The translations under genes and the position numbers were made by a program. From contig CAZKOJ010000080.1 of NCBI GenBank assembly GCA_964554365.1, positions 1 through 19,473 of the forward strand: a stretch of 19,473 nucleotides of DNA, written 5' to 3'. The DNA comes from Clostridium_AM sp964554365. Its GTDB lineage: Bacteria > Bacillota > Clostridia > Clostridiales > Clostridiaceae. This document shows, piece after piece, positions 7,777-14,117 of this stretch. Numbering within the stretch: the stretch's first letter is position 1; each line of letters starts with the position of its first letter. The notes under the pieces were generated by a model. It was not told the origin of the DNA. It worked only from the letters and a program-made list of their open reading frames with translations, and did no database searches.

Positions 7777-7884
7777 TTGTGTATTAATATTTTTATTGGA
7801 CTAGGAATAGGTGTTGGAATTGGTGTTACTATAGGAATTACATTAGATAATAATAATAAGAAGAAAAGCAAACAACTATTTTAA
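7777..7884 (+). pseudogene. Small glycine-zipper mini-ORF, probably a remnant
   Basis: From TTG 7777 the frame reads LCINIFIGLGIGVGIGVTIGITLDNNNKK and ends KSKQLF. This is one hydrophobic, glycine-every-second-residue membrane helix followed by an Asn/Lys tail, reminiscent of YtxH-like or glycine-zipper membrane microproteins. There is no ATG and no ribosome binding site; a stop lies just upstream at 7750-7752. I therefore read it as the 3' remnant of a larger gene, though a short peptide is possible. The rest of the 473-base stretch from 7602 to 8074 holds the possible sigma promoter, this ORF, and the hairpin terminator at 7959-8006. Confidence 0.35.
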
Positions 7885-7958
7885 TATTAATTATGCAGTT
7901 TTAAGAGTTGAACCTTAACATGTAATATCTCTGAATTTTACCAATTGTAACGCAAAAC

Positions 7959-8006
7959 AAAGTACCTCTAAAGCTTTGAAATATAAGCCTTAAAGGTACT
8001 TTTTTA
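7959..8006 (+). terminator. Intrinsic terminator built on a repeated hairpin (copy 1)
   Basis: GTACCT (7962-7967) pairs with AGGTAC (7994-7999), followed by a T-run. The interior contains GCTTTGAAATATAAGC. The same interior, with a changed but still paired outer stem, occurs at 9754-9793. It ends the small + strand remnant before it. Confidence 0.75.
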
Positions 8007-8074
8007 GTTGAATTTTAATCTGAGTAACTTGGAGTAAGTCCCCCATCTTTATGACTGTTAATAATATCTGAAGT

Positions 8075-8335
8075 TTAATAATAATTTAATTGATTAAGTG
8101 CGTTTGCTTGAAGAGGCGACAGTAATAGAGATACTCCAAGGCATACAAAAGAATATAATATGGTAATTGATTCTATAGATGTAGAGATTCCAATCTGTGA
8201 TAATAACCACATGGAAATACACATTATAAATAAACCAGCAGGTATTAGCGCTTTGACTCCAAACAGCAGTATAGTCATAATAGCTTTTACATTATATTTT
8301 TTATTTTATTTAAAAGTATTTTTTTCTAATTCCAT
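8075..8335 (-). pseudogene. Broken DHA2-type MFS drug exporter
   Basis: The minus-strand gene starts properly: AAAAGGAG, a spacer of about 8 bases, then ATG 8335 and MELEKNTFK. Codon 10 is a TAA stop (8308-8306, probably CAA-to-TAA). The frame continues as NKKYNVKAIMTILLFG and then runs directly into VKALIPAGLFIMCISMWLLS, ending SPLQANALNQLNYY. Family knowledge: in EmrB/QacA-type 14-TM exporters the first segment is the N-terminus before TM1, while the KALIPAG segment comes from well into the protein, so several hundred residues are missing between them. The 3' part is also lost. It is a dead exporter with a nonsense codon, an internal in-frame deletion and a C-terminal truncation. Confidence 0.7.
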
Positions 8336-8420
8336 AAATTACATTCTCCTTTTTATAACTAGGCCGGTCTACATACTTTGGGTAAAAAAACGCACTACAT
8401 AAGATATGTGCTGCAAGAAT

Positions 8421-8519
8421 TTAAGTGCTTAATAATTTTTCTATTTGCTGACTTACTGCTAAAAGTGCTGAAACATCCCTTTTGGTTACAGATACAGTAA
8501 TTGCACCTTCTATCTTAAA
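8421..8519 (-). pseudogene. Orphan C-terminal coding fragment
   Basis: The minus strand reads FKIEGAITVSVTKRDVSALL and then AVSQQIEKLLST before a natural stop. A TAA lies immediately before the F codon, so no start exists. The amphipathic, protein-like composition suggests a real gene end, but I do not recognise the family. It lies within the 352-base stretch 8336-8687 between the dead exporter and the channel gene. The rest of that stretch is A+T-rich; I see no gene or clear terminator in it. Confidence 0.3.
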
Positions 8520-8687
8520 TTATAATAACTGGTCTATATATAGTGCTATTTTTATTTATATATTGTCAATGAAAATTATTAAAGCTATGCTTATAACTTA
8601 ATATCACACAAATATTATTAAATGATACATAAGTAGGGGATATTGTGATTAAAACTATTTGCAATATAAAAAAATCACATATGACTT

Positions 8688-9464
8688 CTATTGTTTTAAA
8701 GCTTTCAATACATTATGTATAGAATCTATATCCTCGATATTTAGTTTATCGAAATTATCTAGTTTAGATTTTATATCTTCAATTATTTGGTTTTTATAGC
8801 TTGTATTATTATTTTTATTAAGAAAAAAAGTAGCTATGGTGCCAGTAAGCATGCTCAAAAATCCTATTCCAACAAGCATTAGTATGCCAGCAATTACTCT
8901 CCCTATTGTAGTAACGGGGGATATATCTCCATATCCTACAGTAGTAATAGTAACAAAACTCCACCAAAGGGCATTTCCTATTGTTAATCCTTCCATAAAA
9001 TGAATTCCCATGGTTCCAATTAGCAATGTAAGTAAAGTAATCCAGATAACATAATGAAAATTATTTGTTCTTATAAATTTATCTATATGTTTTCTAAATT
9101 TCAAAAGCAATGCTATTGAGCTAAATACTTTTAAAAATTTAAATAGCTTAGTAAATTTAAGCAATTTGGATAACTTTAAAAATCTAGCAACTTGAAATAC
9201 TGAATTAAATGGAATAATAGCAATCAAATCAATAATGTTGTTCTTAAAAAATTTCTTTTTATCTTTGGCAAAGTAGAATCTTGTAAAATAATCTATTGTA
9301 AATATAACTAAGATCAAATTATAAACAATGTTAAAAATATAAGAAACTCTTTTAGATAAATTGTTTGACAAATCAATTACCAGCATTATAATGACTAATA
9401 GAGATAATATACCCATTACAATTTCATAAATAATTTTTAAACTTCTTTTCCTTTGTAAATCCAT
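8688..9464 (-). CDS. Voltage-gated-type potassium channel (6 TM, Kch-like)
   Basis: A 258-residue membrane protein. Hydrophobic segments S1 (about 12-30) and S2 (about 42-60) are followed by S3 (78-88). S4 (94-112, RFLKLSKLLKFTKLFKFLKVF) has a basic residue at nearly every third position, the voltage-sensor pattern. S5 (about 138-155) leads to the pore helix WWSFVTITT and the selectivity filter TVGYGD at 175-180, then S6 (about 188-215). A short cytoplasmic tail (about 40 residues) is likely helical, and there is no RCK/TrkA-N domain. AGGAG lies about 10 bases before ATG. The role is K+ conductance and membrane potential; the filter makes the family certain. It appears monocistronic and sits between a pseudogene zone and a repeat. 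Confidence 0.9.
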   Translation of the reverse strand: MDLQRKRSLKIIYEIVMGILSLLVIIMLVIDLSNNLSKRVSYIFNIVYNLILVIFTIDYFTRFYFAKDKKKFFKNNIIDLIAIIPFNSVFQVARFLKLSKLLKFTKLFKFLKVFSSIALLLKFRKHIDKFIRTNNFHYVIWITLLTLLIGTMGIHFMEGLTIGNALWWSFVTITTVGYGDISPVTTIGRVIAGILMLVGIGFLSMLTGTIATFFLNKNNNTSYKNQIIEDIKSKLDNFDKLNIEDIDSIHNVLKALKQ

Positions 9465-9489
9465 ATTAAAGCATCTCCTAACTACTTAT

Positions 9490-9518
9490 ATTATTTTACA
9501 AAGTTGGAATTATTTCAA
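9490..9518 (-). promoter_or_regulatory. Possible sigma-A promoter of the channel gene
   Basis: On the minus strand TTGAAA (9518-9513), a 17-base spacer and AATAAT (9495-9490) lie about 26 bases before the channel start codon. The -35 and spacing are good; the -10 is weak. Confidence 0.4.
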
Positions 9519-9626
9519 GTGTTTTATTATATTAATACAATATGTAGTAATGAATATATATTTTCAATGCAGTAGATTTGTAGTTATCACTATAAATTGT
9601 AGTTATAAGTATAAACAGAATTTTTA

Positions 9627-9706
9627 GCTTCAGGTGGAGTTTTTTTATTCCATCTGAGGTTTAGAAACCGTTATCCAGGGTGTTCGCGGTGGTAGACATC
9701 GGATAA
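9627..9706 (+). repeat. Structured dispersed repeat, left inverted copy beside merR
   Basis: It begins with the hairpin GCTTCAGGTGGA / TCCATCTGAGGT, whose left arm matches the repeat at 3576-3588 on the other strand. It continues with GTTATCC ... GGATAA enclosing GGTGTTCGCGGTGGTAGACA. The core CGGTGGTAGACATCG (15 bases) recurs exactly, inverted, at 10790-10804. Together the two copies bracket the MerR gene. It may be a fragment of an IS200/IS605-type RNA-bearing end or a MITE; no transposase is present. The 360-base stretch 9465-9824 holds this repeat, the channel promoter and the following terminator. Confidence 0.55.
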
Positions 9707-9745
9707 AAAATTTAAAATATAGTTATAAAAAATCAAATTACAAGC

Positions 9746-9796
9746 AAAAAAAGAATACCTCTAAGGCTTTGAAATATAAGCGTTAGAGGTATTTTT
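9746..9796 (-). terminator. Terminator after merR, hairpin repeat copy 2
   Basis: AATACCTCTAA (9754-9764) pairs with TTAGAGGTATT (9783-9793) around GGCTTTGAAATATAAGCG. On the minus strand a CTTTTTTTGC run follows the stem, so it terminates the MerR transcript. The interior is shared with the hairpin at 7959-8006. Confidence 0.8.
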
Positions 9797-9824
9797 ACCT
9801 TAAGAAGTTAACACAATGCTTTAA

Positions 9825-10640
9825 TTATTTACGCTGCACTGGAAAATATACTTCAGTTATAAACTCATTAGGGCTGCATTTAGATTCTCCACCCTTAATG
9901 TATTTGTCATAAGGAGCAGCAACTATTTCATAAGAATTTTTGTAAATCCAGTCTGTAAGTTCTGCATAAGCTTCGCCAATTTCACTGTATGCACCTATAA
10001 ATGTGGTGTGAGCATGCAAACCGCCTTTTAAAATTCTTGTTTTTATAAAATCTGTTTGGAATTCTCTGTCTACAGGTATACAAACTTCTATGTCTGCATT
10101 GGTGTGATCAAAATCTTCATCATAATAAATAGTCATTATATTCCCACAAACTTTTAGATTGTTTCTGTATATATTTTCAAAAACTTTTCCAATTACATTG
10201 CCTATAGTATCCATTGAAATCCTATCTCTTAAACTTAAAACCAACATGTCTTCTAAACTATCAACTGAAATTTCAAAATTTCTCTTAGAAGTCATTATAT
10301 CATCGCCTTTCTTTAATTTTTCTACAGAATCTTTTAATTCAAATAAAATATTATTGTTGTATTCTAATTGATTTGTAATATAATTTATTTGTTTTTGTAA
10401 TAATCTTTTTAAGGTTTCATTGCTTTTGTCTTCAACAATTTGCTTTATTTCATCTAAAGAAAACTTGTATATTTTAAGCTTATTTATCCTTAATATATCT
10501 TTAACCTGATATTTTTCATAGTATCTGTATTGATTTTCAGGATTGACAAAACTAGGCTTTATCAATCCAAGTTTATCGTAATGCCTCAGCATTTTAGTTG
10601 AAACTTTTCCAATTTTCGAAAATTGTCCTATGGTGTACAT
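9825..10640 (-). CDS. MerR-family regulator with GyrI-like effector domain
   Basis: A 271-residue transcription factor. The N-terminal winged helix (1-70) begins MYTIGQFSKIGKVSTKMLRHYDKLGLIKPS, with NQYRYYEKYQVKDILRI, the MerR DNA-binding signature. A coiled-coil dimerisation helix follows (about 75-112). The C-terminal GyrI-like ligand-binding domain (about 120-271) includes the ILKGGLHAHTTFIGAYSEIGEAYAELTDWIYKN block and ends with EFITEVYFPVQ. This is the BmrR/BltR architecture: binding of a lipophilic cation or similar drug untwists a promoter with an over-long spacer. GGAGG precedes ATG. No exporter gene is adjacent now; the nearest is the dead MFS relic at 8075-8335. It is bracketed by inverted repeats and probably autoregulated. 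Confidence 0.9.
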   Translation of the reverse strand: MYTIGQFSKIGKVSTKMLRHYDKLGLIKPSFVNPENQYRYYEKYQVKDILRINKLKIYKFSLDEIKQIVEDKSNETLKRLLQKQINYITNQLEYNNNILFELKDSVEKLKKGDDIMTSKRNFEISVDSLEDMLVLSLRDRISMDTIGNVIGKVFENIYRNNLKVCGNIMTIYYDEDFDHTNADIEVCIPVDREFQTDFIKTRILKGGLHAHTTFIGAYSEIGEAYAELTDWIYKNSYEIVAAPYDKYIKGGESKCSPNEFITEVYFPVQRK

Positions 10641-10684
10641 TTTAAACCTCCTTAATTTTCATTTCCTTCGAAGTGATTAATTAC

Positions 10685-10715
10685 ATTTTAAACTTTACCA
10701 TAAGGTCAAAGTCAA
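10685..10715 (-). promoter_or_regulatory. MerR-type promoter/operator with 19-bp spacer
   Basis: On the minus strand TTGACT (10715-10710), a 19-base spacer and TAAAAT (10690-10685) precede the merR gene. The spacer contains the partial dyad ACC-TTA-TGGT, flanked by ACTTT and AAAGT. The over-long spacer with a centred dyad is the defining feature of MerR-controlled promoters, so this is strong evidence of autoregulation. Confidence 0.75.
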
Positions 10716-10741
10716 TATATTTTTTAAAATCCACAAAATAA

Positions 10742-10771
10742 GAATAAACAAAGAAAGAATTGTACAATATA
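10742..10771 (+). promoter_or_regulatory. Possible forespore (sigma-G-like) promoter of sspH
   Basis: GAATA (10742-10746), an 18-base spacer and CAATATA (10765-10771) loosely match the sigma-G pattern GNATR / CATNNTA. It would leave an untranslated leader of about 110 bases containing the right repeat copy. Consensus-level support only. Confidence 0.3.
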
Positions 10772-10783
10772 TTTGAAATACAC

Positions 10784-10850
10784 TTTATTCGATGTCTACC
10801 ACCGTTAACGCCCAATTTTAATTAAGAAGCTCCTCTTACTATGGTCAGAG
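10784..10850 (-). repeat. Structured dispersed repeat, right inverted copy
   Basis: Read on the minus strand, GGGCGTTAACGGTGGTAGAC continues to ATCGAATAAA, matching the left copy (GGTGTTCGCGGTGGTAGACA...) with the 15-base identical core at 10790-10804. A small hairpin, TCCTCT (10831-10836) with AGAGGA (10847-10852), lies on the outer side, in the same relative place as the hairpin of the left copy. It overlaps the leader of sspH. Confidence 0.5.
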
Positions 10851-10885
10851 GATTAAAAATACTATTAAAAAAAGGAGAAATATTT

Positions 10886-11062
10886 ATGGATGTAAAAAGA
10901 GCAATTGAAGTTGTTGACTCAATACGTGTAATACAAGTAAGTTATGAAGGAAGTCTTGTTTGGATAAAAAACATTGATCAACAAAACAATACAGCTGAAG
11001 TTAAAGATATAAATACAAATAGAGAATTTAATGTAAATATCAGGGATTTAAGAGAAGATTAA
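10886..11062 (+). CDS. sspH: Small acid-soluble spore protein, H type
   Basis: A 58-residue protein, MDVKRAIEVVDS... with SLVWIKNIDQQNNTAEV and a C-terminal VNIRDLRED. This is the SspH pattern (N-terminal M-[DN]-x-KRA, then a V.I..VD...TA.V block). Family knowledge: H-type SASPs are minor, forespore-specific spore-core proteins unrelated to the DNA-binding alpha/beta type. I chose ATG 10886 because AAAAGGAG lies 8 bases upstream; the longer frame from ATG 10841 starts inside the repeat and puts that site within the gene. Its neighbour 199 bases downstream is another SASP gene. Confidence 0.85.
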   Translation: MDVKRAIEVVDSIRVIQVSYEGSLVWIKNIDQQNNTAEVKDINTNREFNVNIRDLRED

Positions 11063-11261
11063 TTTAGAAAAATATTAAATAATAATTTTTAAATATGGAT
11101 AAACATAGAAAACTCAATGACTAACAAAAAATAAATTTAGATAAATTAATAAAAATAAATTGAATTTTCAAATCCAATTGATCCATGAATTTCCTAGAGT
11201 AATTCCTATAAAAACACATAACCTAAAATGTCAATAAAGCAGTACAAAGGAGGAATTACTT

Positions 11262-11462
11262 ATGTCAAAGAAACCTTTAATTCCAGGTGCAGAAAGTGGA
11301 TTGAATAAACTAAAAATAGAGACTGCAAATGAATTAGGTGTTGATCTAAATAAAAATTATGTTGCAGATTTAACCTCTAAGGAGATTGGAGCTATGGCTG
11401 GACCAACAGGAGGAAACATGGTTAAAAAAATGGTTGAAGCTTATGAAAACAAATTAAAGTAA
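11262..11462 (+). CDS. Alpha/beta-type small acid-soluble spore protein
   Basis: A 66-residue spore-core protein. It has the two conserved family blocks: LNKLKIETANELGVDL (residues about 15-30), containing the germination-protease (GPR) recognition region, and YVADLTSKEIGAMAGPTGGNMVKKMVEAYE (about 36-63), the DNA-contacting helix-turn-helix. These proteins saturate spore DNA, push it toward an A-like form and protect it from UV and hydrolysis, then are degraded by GPR at germination. AGGAGG precedes ATG, and a terminator follows the stop. It is somewhat divergent: a classical GPR site has E followed by I or F, here E-T. Expression is presumably forespore-specific; no clear sigma-G site could be assigned immediately upstream. 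Confidence 0.9.
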   Translation: MSKKPLIPGAESGLNKLKIETANELGVDLNKNYVADLTSKEIGAMAGPTGGNMVKKMVEAYENKLK

Positions 11463-11467
11463 TAGCA

Positions 11468-11497
11468 AAGCCTGTATCTTTTTAGGATGCAGGTTTT
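11468..11497 (+). terminator. Terminator after the alpha/beta SASP gene
   Basis: CCTGTATC (11471-11478) pairs with GATGCAGG (11486-11493, one G-U pair) and is followed by TTTT. Confidence 0.75.
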
Positions 11498-11599
11498 ACT
11501 ATTATATTATGAAAGATAAGATGTTAAATAAAGAGATTATGAATTTTTTTCCCTCATGTCAAATTAAATATATTTTTAAAGATAGTTCACAAATTTTTC

Positions 11600-11628
11600 T
11601 TGACAATTGAGTATAAGGGTAATACACT
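11600..11628 (+). promoter_or_regulatory. Sigma-A promoter for the non-coding region
   Basis: A perfect -35 TTGACA (11600-11605) is followed by a 17-base spacer and TACACT (11623-11628). An inverted repeat, ATACAC-TAATATT-GTGTAT (11622-11640), overlaps the -10 and the start site, so a dimeric repressor could act here. It is the only strong promoter ahead of the untranslated 11635-12060 region. Confidence 0.65.
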
Positions 11629-11674
11629 AATATTGTGTATATTTTACATTAAAATTAATAAAGGAGTGTGCTTT

Positions 11675-11698
11675 ATGAGCGGGGTTGTTCTAAACTAA
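11675..11698 (+). CDS. Seven-codon leader ORF (MSGVVLN)
   Basis: ATG 11675 is preceded by AAAGGAG (11660-11666) at 8-base spacing, and the frame closes after 7 codons. Its last codons overlap the left arm of the long stem at 11687-11700, so ribosome movement would open that stem. It could be a true leader peptide for attenuation, or the start of a lost gene. Confidence 0.3.
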   Translation: MSGVVLN

Positions 11699-12017
11699 TA
11701 AACTGAATAGTTAAATCTTAAAAGTCTGAAAACCTAAATTGTGGTAGGTTTGTTTTCGTTACAGATTTTTAAGAATATTAGTTAGAACACGGATAGCATT
11801 GAACCTTTTAATATATTTAAGATGAATCAGCCGTGCATATTGCATGGTATTTTTATGCCCATTATTAGAGAGCTGGAATAACTAAGTAAGTTTAATAAAT
11901 AATAAGGTGTTGTCTTTTGAAAAAATTCACTTGTTATTTTTAAAATTTAGCGGCTCTAATATAGGTTGATTCTATGAAACTTTTTAGGGAGAAATATATA
12001 CCTTATTAAGTTACGTT

Positions 12018-12056
12018 AAAAAGGCTGTAGTGATATTAGTTCACTGCAGCTTTTTG
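12018..12056 (+). terminator. Strong intrinsic terminator closing the non-coding transcript
   Basis: GGCTGTAGTGA (12023-12033) pairs with TCACTGCAGCT (12041-12051) around TATTAGT, followed by TTTTT; an A-run precedes it. It separates the candidate RNA from the mutS2-like gene about 100 bases on. Confidence 0.88.
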
Positions 12057-12154
12057 GCTTTTCCATGATTCTAATTAAATTCAGTTTCATTAGTAAAAAG
12101 GTATCCACAATAATCAAGTGATTTTAAAATGAAAGAATTATGGAGGAGTTAAAA

Positions 12155-14116
12155 TTGAACAAAAATACTATTGAAGTTTTAGAATATAATCAAATTATAC
12201 AAACATTAAAATCTTATGCATTATCAGATATGGCCAAGGAAATCATTGAAAAATTGGAACCCTATGTAGATATTAAATTAATAGAAAGACATATGGAAGA
12301 AACTACAGAAGCAAGAGCCATCGTAGATAAAAGTACTAATGCGCCGTTGCAAAGCCTTACAGGTATAGATTTTATAAGAGATAAGATTAAAAAAGGAGTA
12401 AATCTTTTACCAGAAGAATTAGAAAAGATAGCTATATTGCTGAGAGATGGAAAGAAACTCAAAAATTTCATGAAAGATAAGCTATATTGTGCTCCTAGGG
12501 TAAGTACTTATGCAGCTTCAATATACGAATTAGATGATCTAATAGAAGAAATAGAAAAATCCATTGCTCAAGGCAGAGTATTAGATAAGGCAACTACAAC
12601 GCTTTCAAAAATTAGAAAGAAAATAGTAATTTTAGAGGAAAGGATAAAAAATAAAATAGAATCTGTACTCAGAAATGAAAAATACAAAAATTATATTGGA
12701 GAAAATTTAGTAACCATAAGAAATGGAAGATATGTTATACCTGTTAAAAGTCAGTATAAGCATGAAATTCAAGGAAGCATTCATGATAATTCATCCAGTG
12801 GCTCAACAGTTTTTATAGAACCTATTGAAGTTAAAAAAGCTCAAGATGAACTTAATATGTTTAAAATAGAAGAAGAAAAAGAGGTTTATAAAATATTATC
12901 TACACTTACAATTTTAGTTGAAAGTTTTAATAGAGAGCTTTCTATAAATATAGAAACCATGGTTTATTATGACTTCCTTTTTGCTAAAGCCAAATACAGT
13001 AAAGCTTTAGATGCAGGCCCTGTGAAATTTAACACGGAAAGAATTGTAAAAATTAATAAAGGAAAACATCCTTTACTTGGGAAATCTGCTGTGGCTTTAG
13101 ATTTTAATATTGGTGAAGATTATAAAGCACTGGTTATTACAGGTCCAAATACAGGTGGTAAAACTGTAGCTTTAAAAACCGTTGGATTATTAACTATTAT
13201 GGCACAGTCAGGACTTCATGTTCCTGTGGAGAAAGGTTCAGAATTTGGAGTGTTTGCTGATGTATTAGTGGATATTGGAGATGGTCAAAGTATTGAACAA
13301 AATTTAAGTACCTTTTCTTCTCATGTTAAGAATATTATAAATATAATGGCTTGTGCGGATAAATACACTATGGCAATTATGGATGAGGTAGGATCAGGCA
13401 CAGACCCAGGAGAAGGAATGGGAATTGCTACTGCTGTACTAGAAAAAGTTTATGAAAAAGGAGCCTTAATATTTGCAACTACTCACTATAGTGAAATAAA
13501 AGAATTTGCAGATAAAAAAGAAGGTTTCAAAAATGGGTGTATGGAATTTGATATTAATACATTGAAGCCAACCTATAAATTAAAAATAGGTAAAGCAGGG
13601 GAAAGTAATGCCTTTTTAATAGCACTAAGGCTTGGCATGGACATTAAAATCATAGAAAGAGCTCATAGGATAACCTACAAGGAAGAGAAGAGTTATTTGG
13701 GTTTCAATAAAGATTTATATAATGTAAAAACAGCAGATAAAGAAGCTTTGAAAAATCATGAAGATAAAATTAAAGCAATAGAAAATGTGAAGAAAATAAG
13801 CAAGATAACTGAAAAACAAAAGCAGCAACCTTATTTTAATCTGGGGGATTGTGTATATATAAGCACTATGGACAGAACAGGTATTGTTTCTGAATTGCAA
13901 AATAGTAAAGGCGAAATTGGAGTTATGGTTATGGGGAAAAAATTTAAGATAAATCATAAAAGACTTAAATTATATGTAGCTTCAGAAGAACTTTATCCTG
14001 AGGATTATGATTTTGATATAGTATTTGAGAGTAAAGATAATAGGAAAAAAAATAAACTTATGAATAAAAGACATGTAGAGGGAACGAAAATTCAGGTTAA
14101 GAAGGGAGAAAGTTAA
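12155..14116 (+). CDS. MutS2-like ATPase lacking the Smr domain
   Basis: A 653-residue protein from TTG 12155, chosen because GGAGGAG (12142-12148) lies 6 bases upstream; an in-frame ATG at 12140 overlaps that site. Layout: an N-terminal helical segment (NKNTIEVLEYNQIIQTLKSYA), a lever/clamp region with GRYVIPVKSQYKHEIQGSIHD and SSGSTVFIEP, Walker A GPNTGGKT (330-337), FSSHVKNI, Walker B MDEVGSGTDPGEG (about 409-421) and the THYSEIKEFA switch. A small barrel-like tail follows (GDCVYISTMDRTGIVSELQN to HKRLKLYV). Bacterial MutS2 is normally about 780 residues and ends in an Smr nuclease domain; here the protein stops some 55 residues after the barrel, with a basic tail and no Smr. Canonical MutS2 acts in suppression of recombination or ribosome-collision rescue; this paralogue may keep only the ATPase clamp. 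Confidence 0.85.
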   Translation: MNKNTIEVLEYNQIIQTLKSYALSDMAKEIIEKLEPYVDIKLIERHMEETTEARAIVDKSTNAPLQSLTGIDFIRDKIKKGVNLLPEELEKIAILLRDGKKLKNFMKDKLYCAPRVSTYAASIYELDDLIEEIEKSIAQGRVLDKATTTLSKIRKKIVILEERIKNKIESVLRNEKYKNYIGENLVTIRNGRYVIPVKSQYKHEIQGSIHDNSSSGSTVFIEPIEVKKAQDELNMFKIEEEKEVYKILSTLTILVESFNRELSINIETMVYYDFLFAKAKYSKALDAGPVKFNTERIVKINKGKHPLLGKSAVALDFNIGEDYKALVITGPNTGGKTVALKTVGLLTIMAQSGLHVPVEKGSEFGVFADVLVDIGDGQSIEQNLSTFSSHVKNIINIMACADKYTMAIMDEVGSGTDPGEGMGIATAVLEKVYEKGALIFATTHYSEIKEFADKKEGFKNGCMEFDINTLKPTYKLKIGKAGESNAFLIALRLGMDIKIIERAHRITYKEEKSYLGFNKDLYNVKTADKEALKNHEDKIKAIENVKKISKITEKQKQQPYFNLGDCVYISTMDRTGIVSELQNSKGEIGVMVMGKKFKINHKRLKLYVASEELYPEDYDFDIVFESKDNRKKNKLMNKRHVEGTKIQVKKGES

Positions 14117-14117
14117 T

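Larger units (their letters stand above)
11635..12056 (+). ncRNA. Candidate large structured RNA of unassigned family
   Basis: About 420 bases lie between a good promoter and a strong terminator, with no coding frame longer than a few codons. Stems visible by eye: GTTCTAAACTAATA (11687-11700) with TATTAGTTAGAAC (11776-11788). Nested inside it are the mini-hairpin AACT-GAAT-AGTT (11701-11712), the 13-bp stem TCTTAAAAGTCTG (11716-11728) with CAGATTTTTAAGA (11762-11774), and AAACCT (11730-11735) with AGGTTT (11746-11751). Downstream are CCGTGCA-TAT-TGCATGG near 11833-11849 and a long-range ATTAGAG/CTCTAAT pairing (about 11863 with about 11953). I could not match it to RNase P, tmRNA, SRP RNA, 6S or a riboswitch class I know. 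It may be a large clostridial ncRNA (raiA- or ROOL-like classes are untested) or a structured leader for the downstream mutS2-like gene. Confidence 0.6.

Noticed and set aside
8160..8402. Plus-strand frame over the exporter relic
   Set aside because: It is antisense to the recognisable DHA2 exporter remnant and has no ribosome binding site.
11635..12056. RNase P, tmRNA, SRP RNA, or a group II intron
   Set aside because: The RNase P GAGGAAAGTC core, the tmRNA ends and tag frame, the SRP core and a group II domain V were not found; the CCGTGCATATTGCATGG hairpin is only superficially similar to domain V.
12140..12157. ATG 12140 as start of the mutS2-like gene
   Set aside because: The GGAGGAG site overlaps and follows this ATG; TTG 12155 has correct 6-base spacing.
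13715..13957. Minus-strand frame in the mutS2-like gene
   Set aside because: Phe/Ile/Tyr-rich shadow of lysine-rich codons in the real gene.
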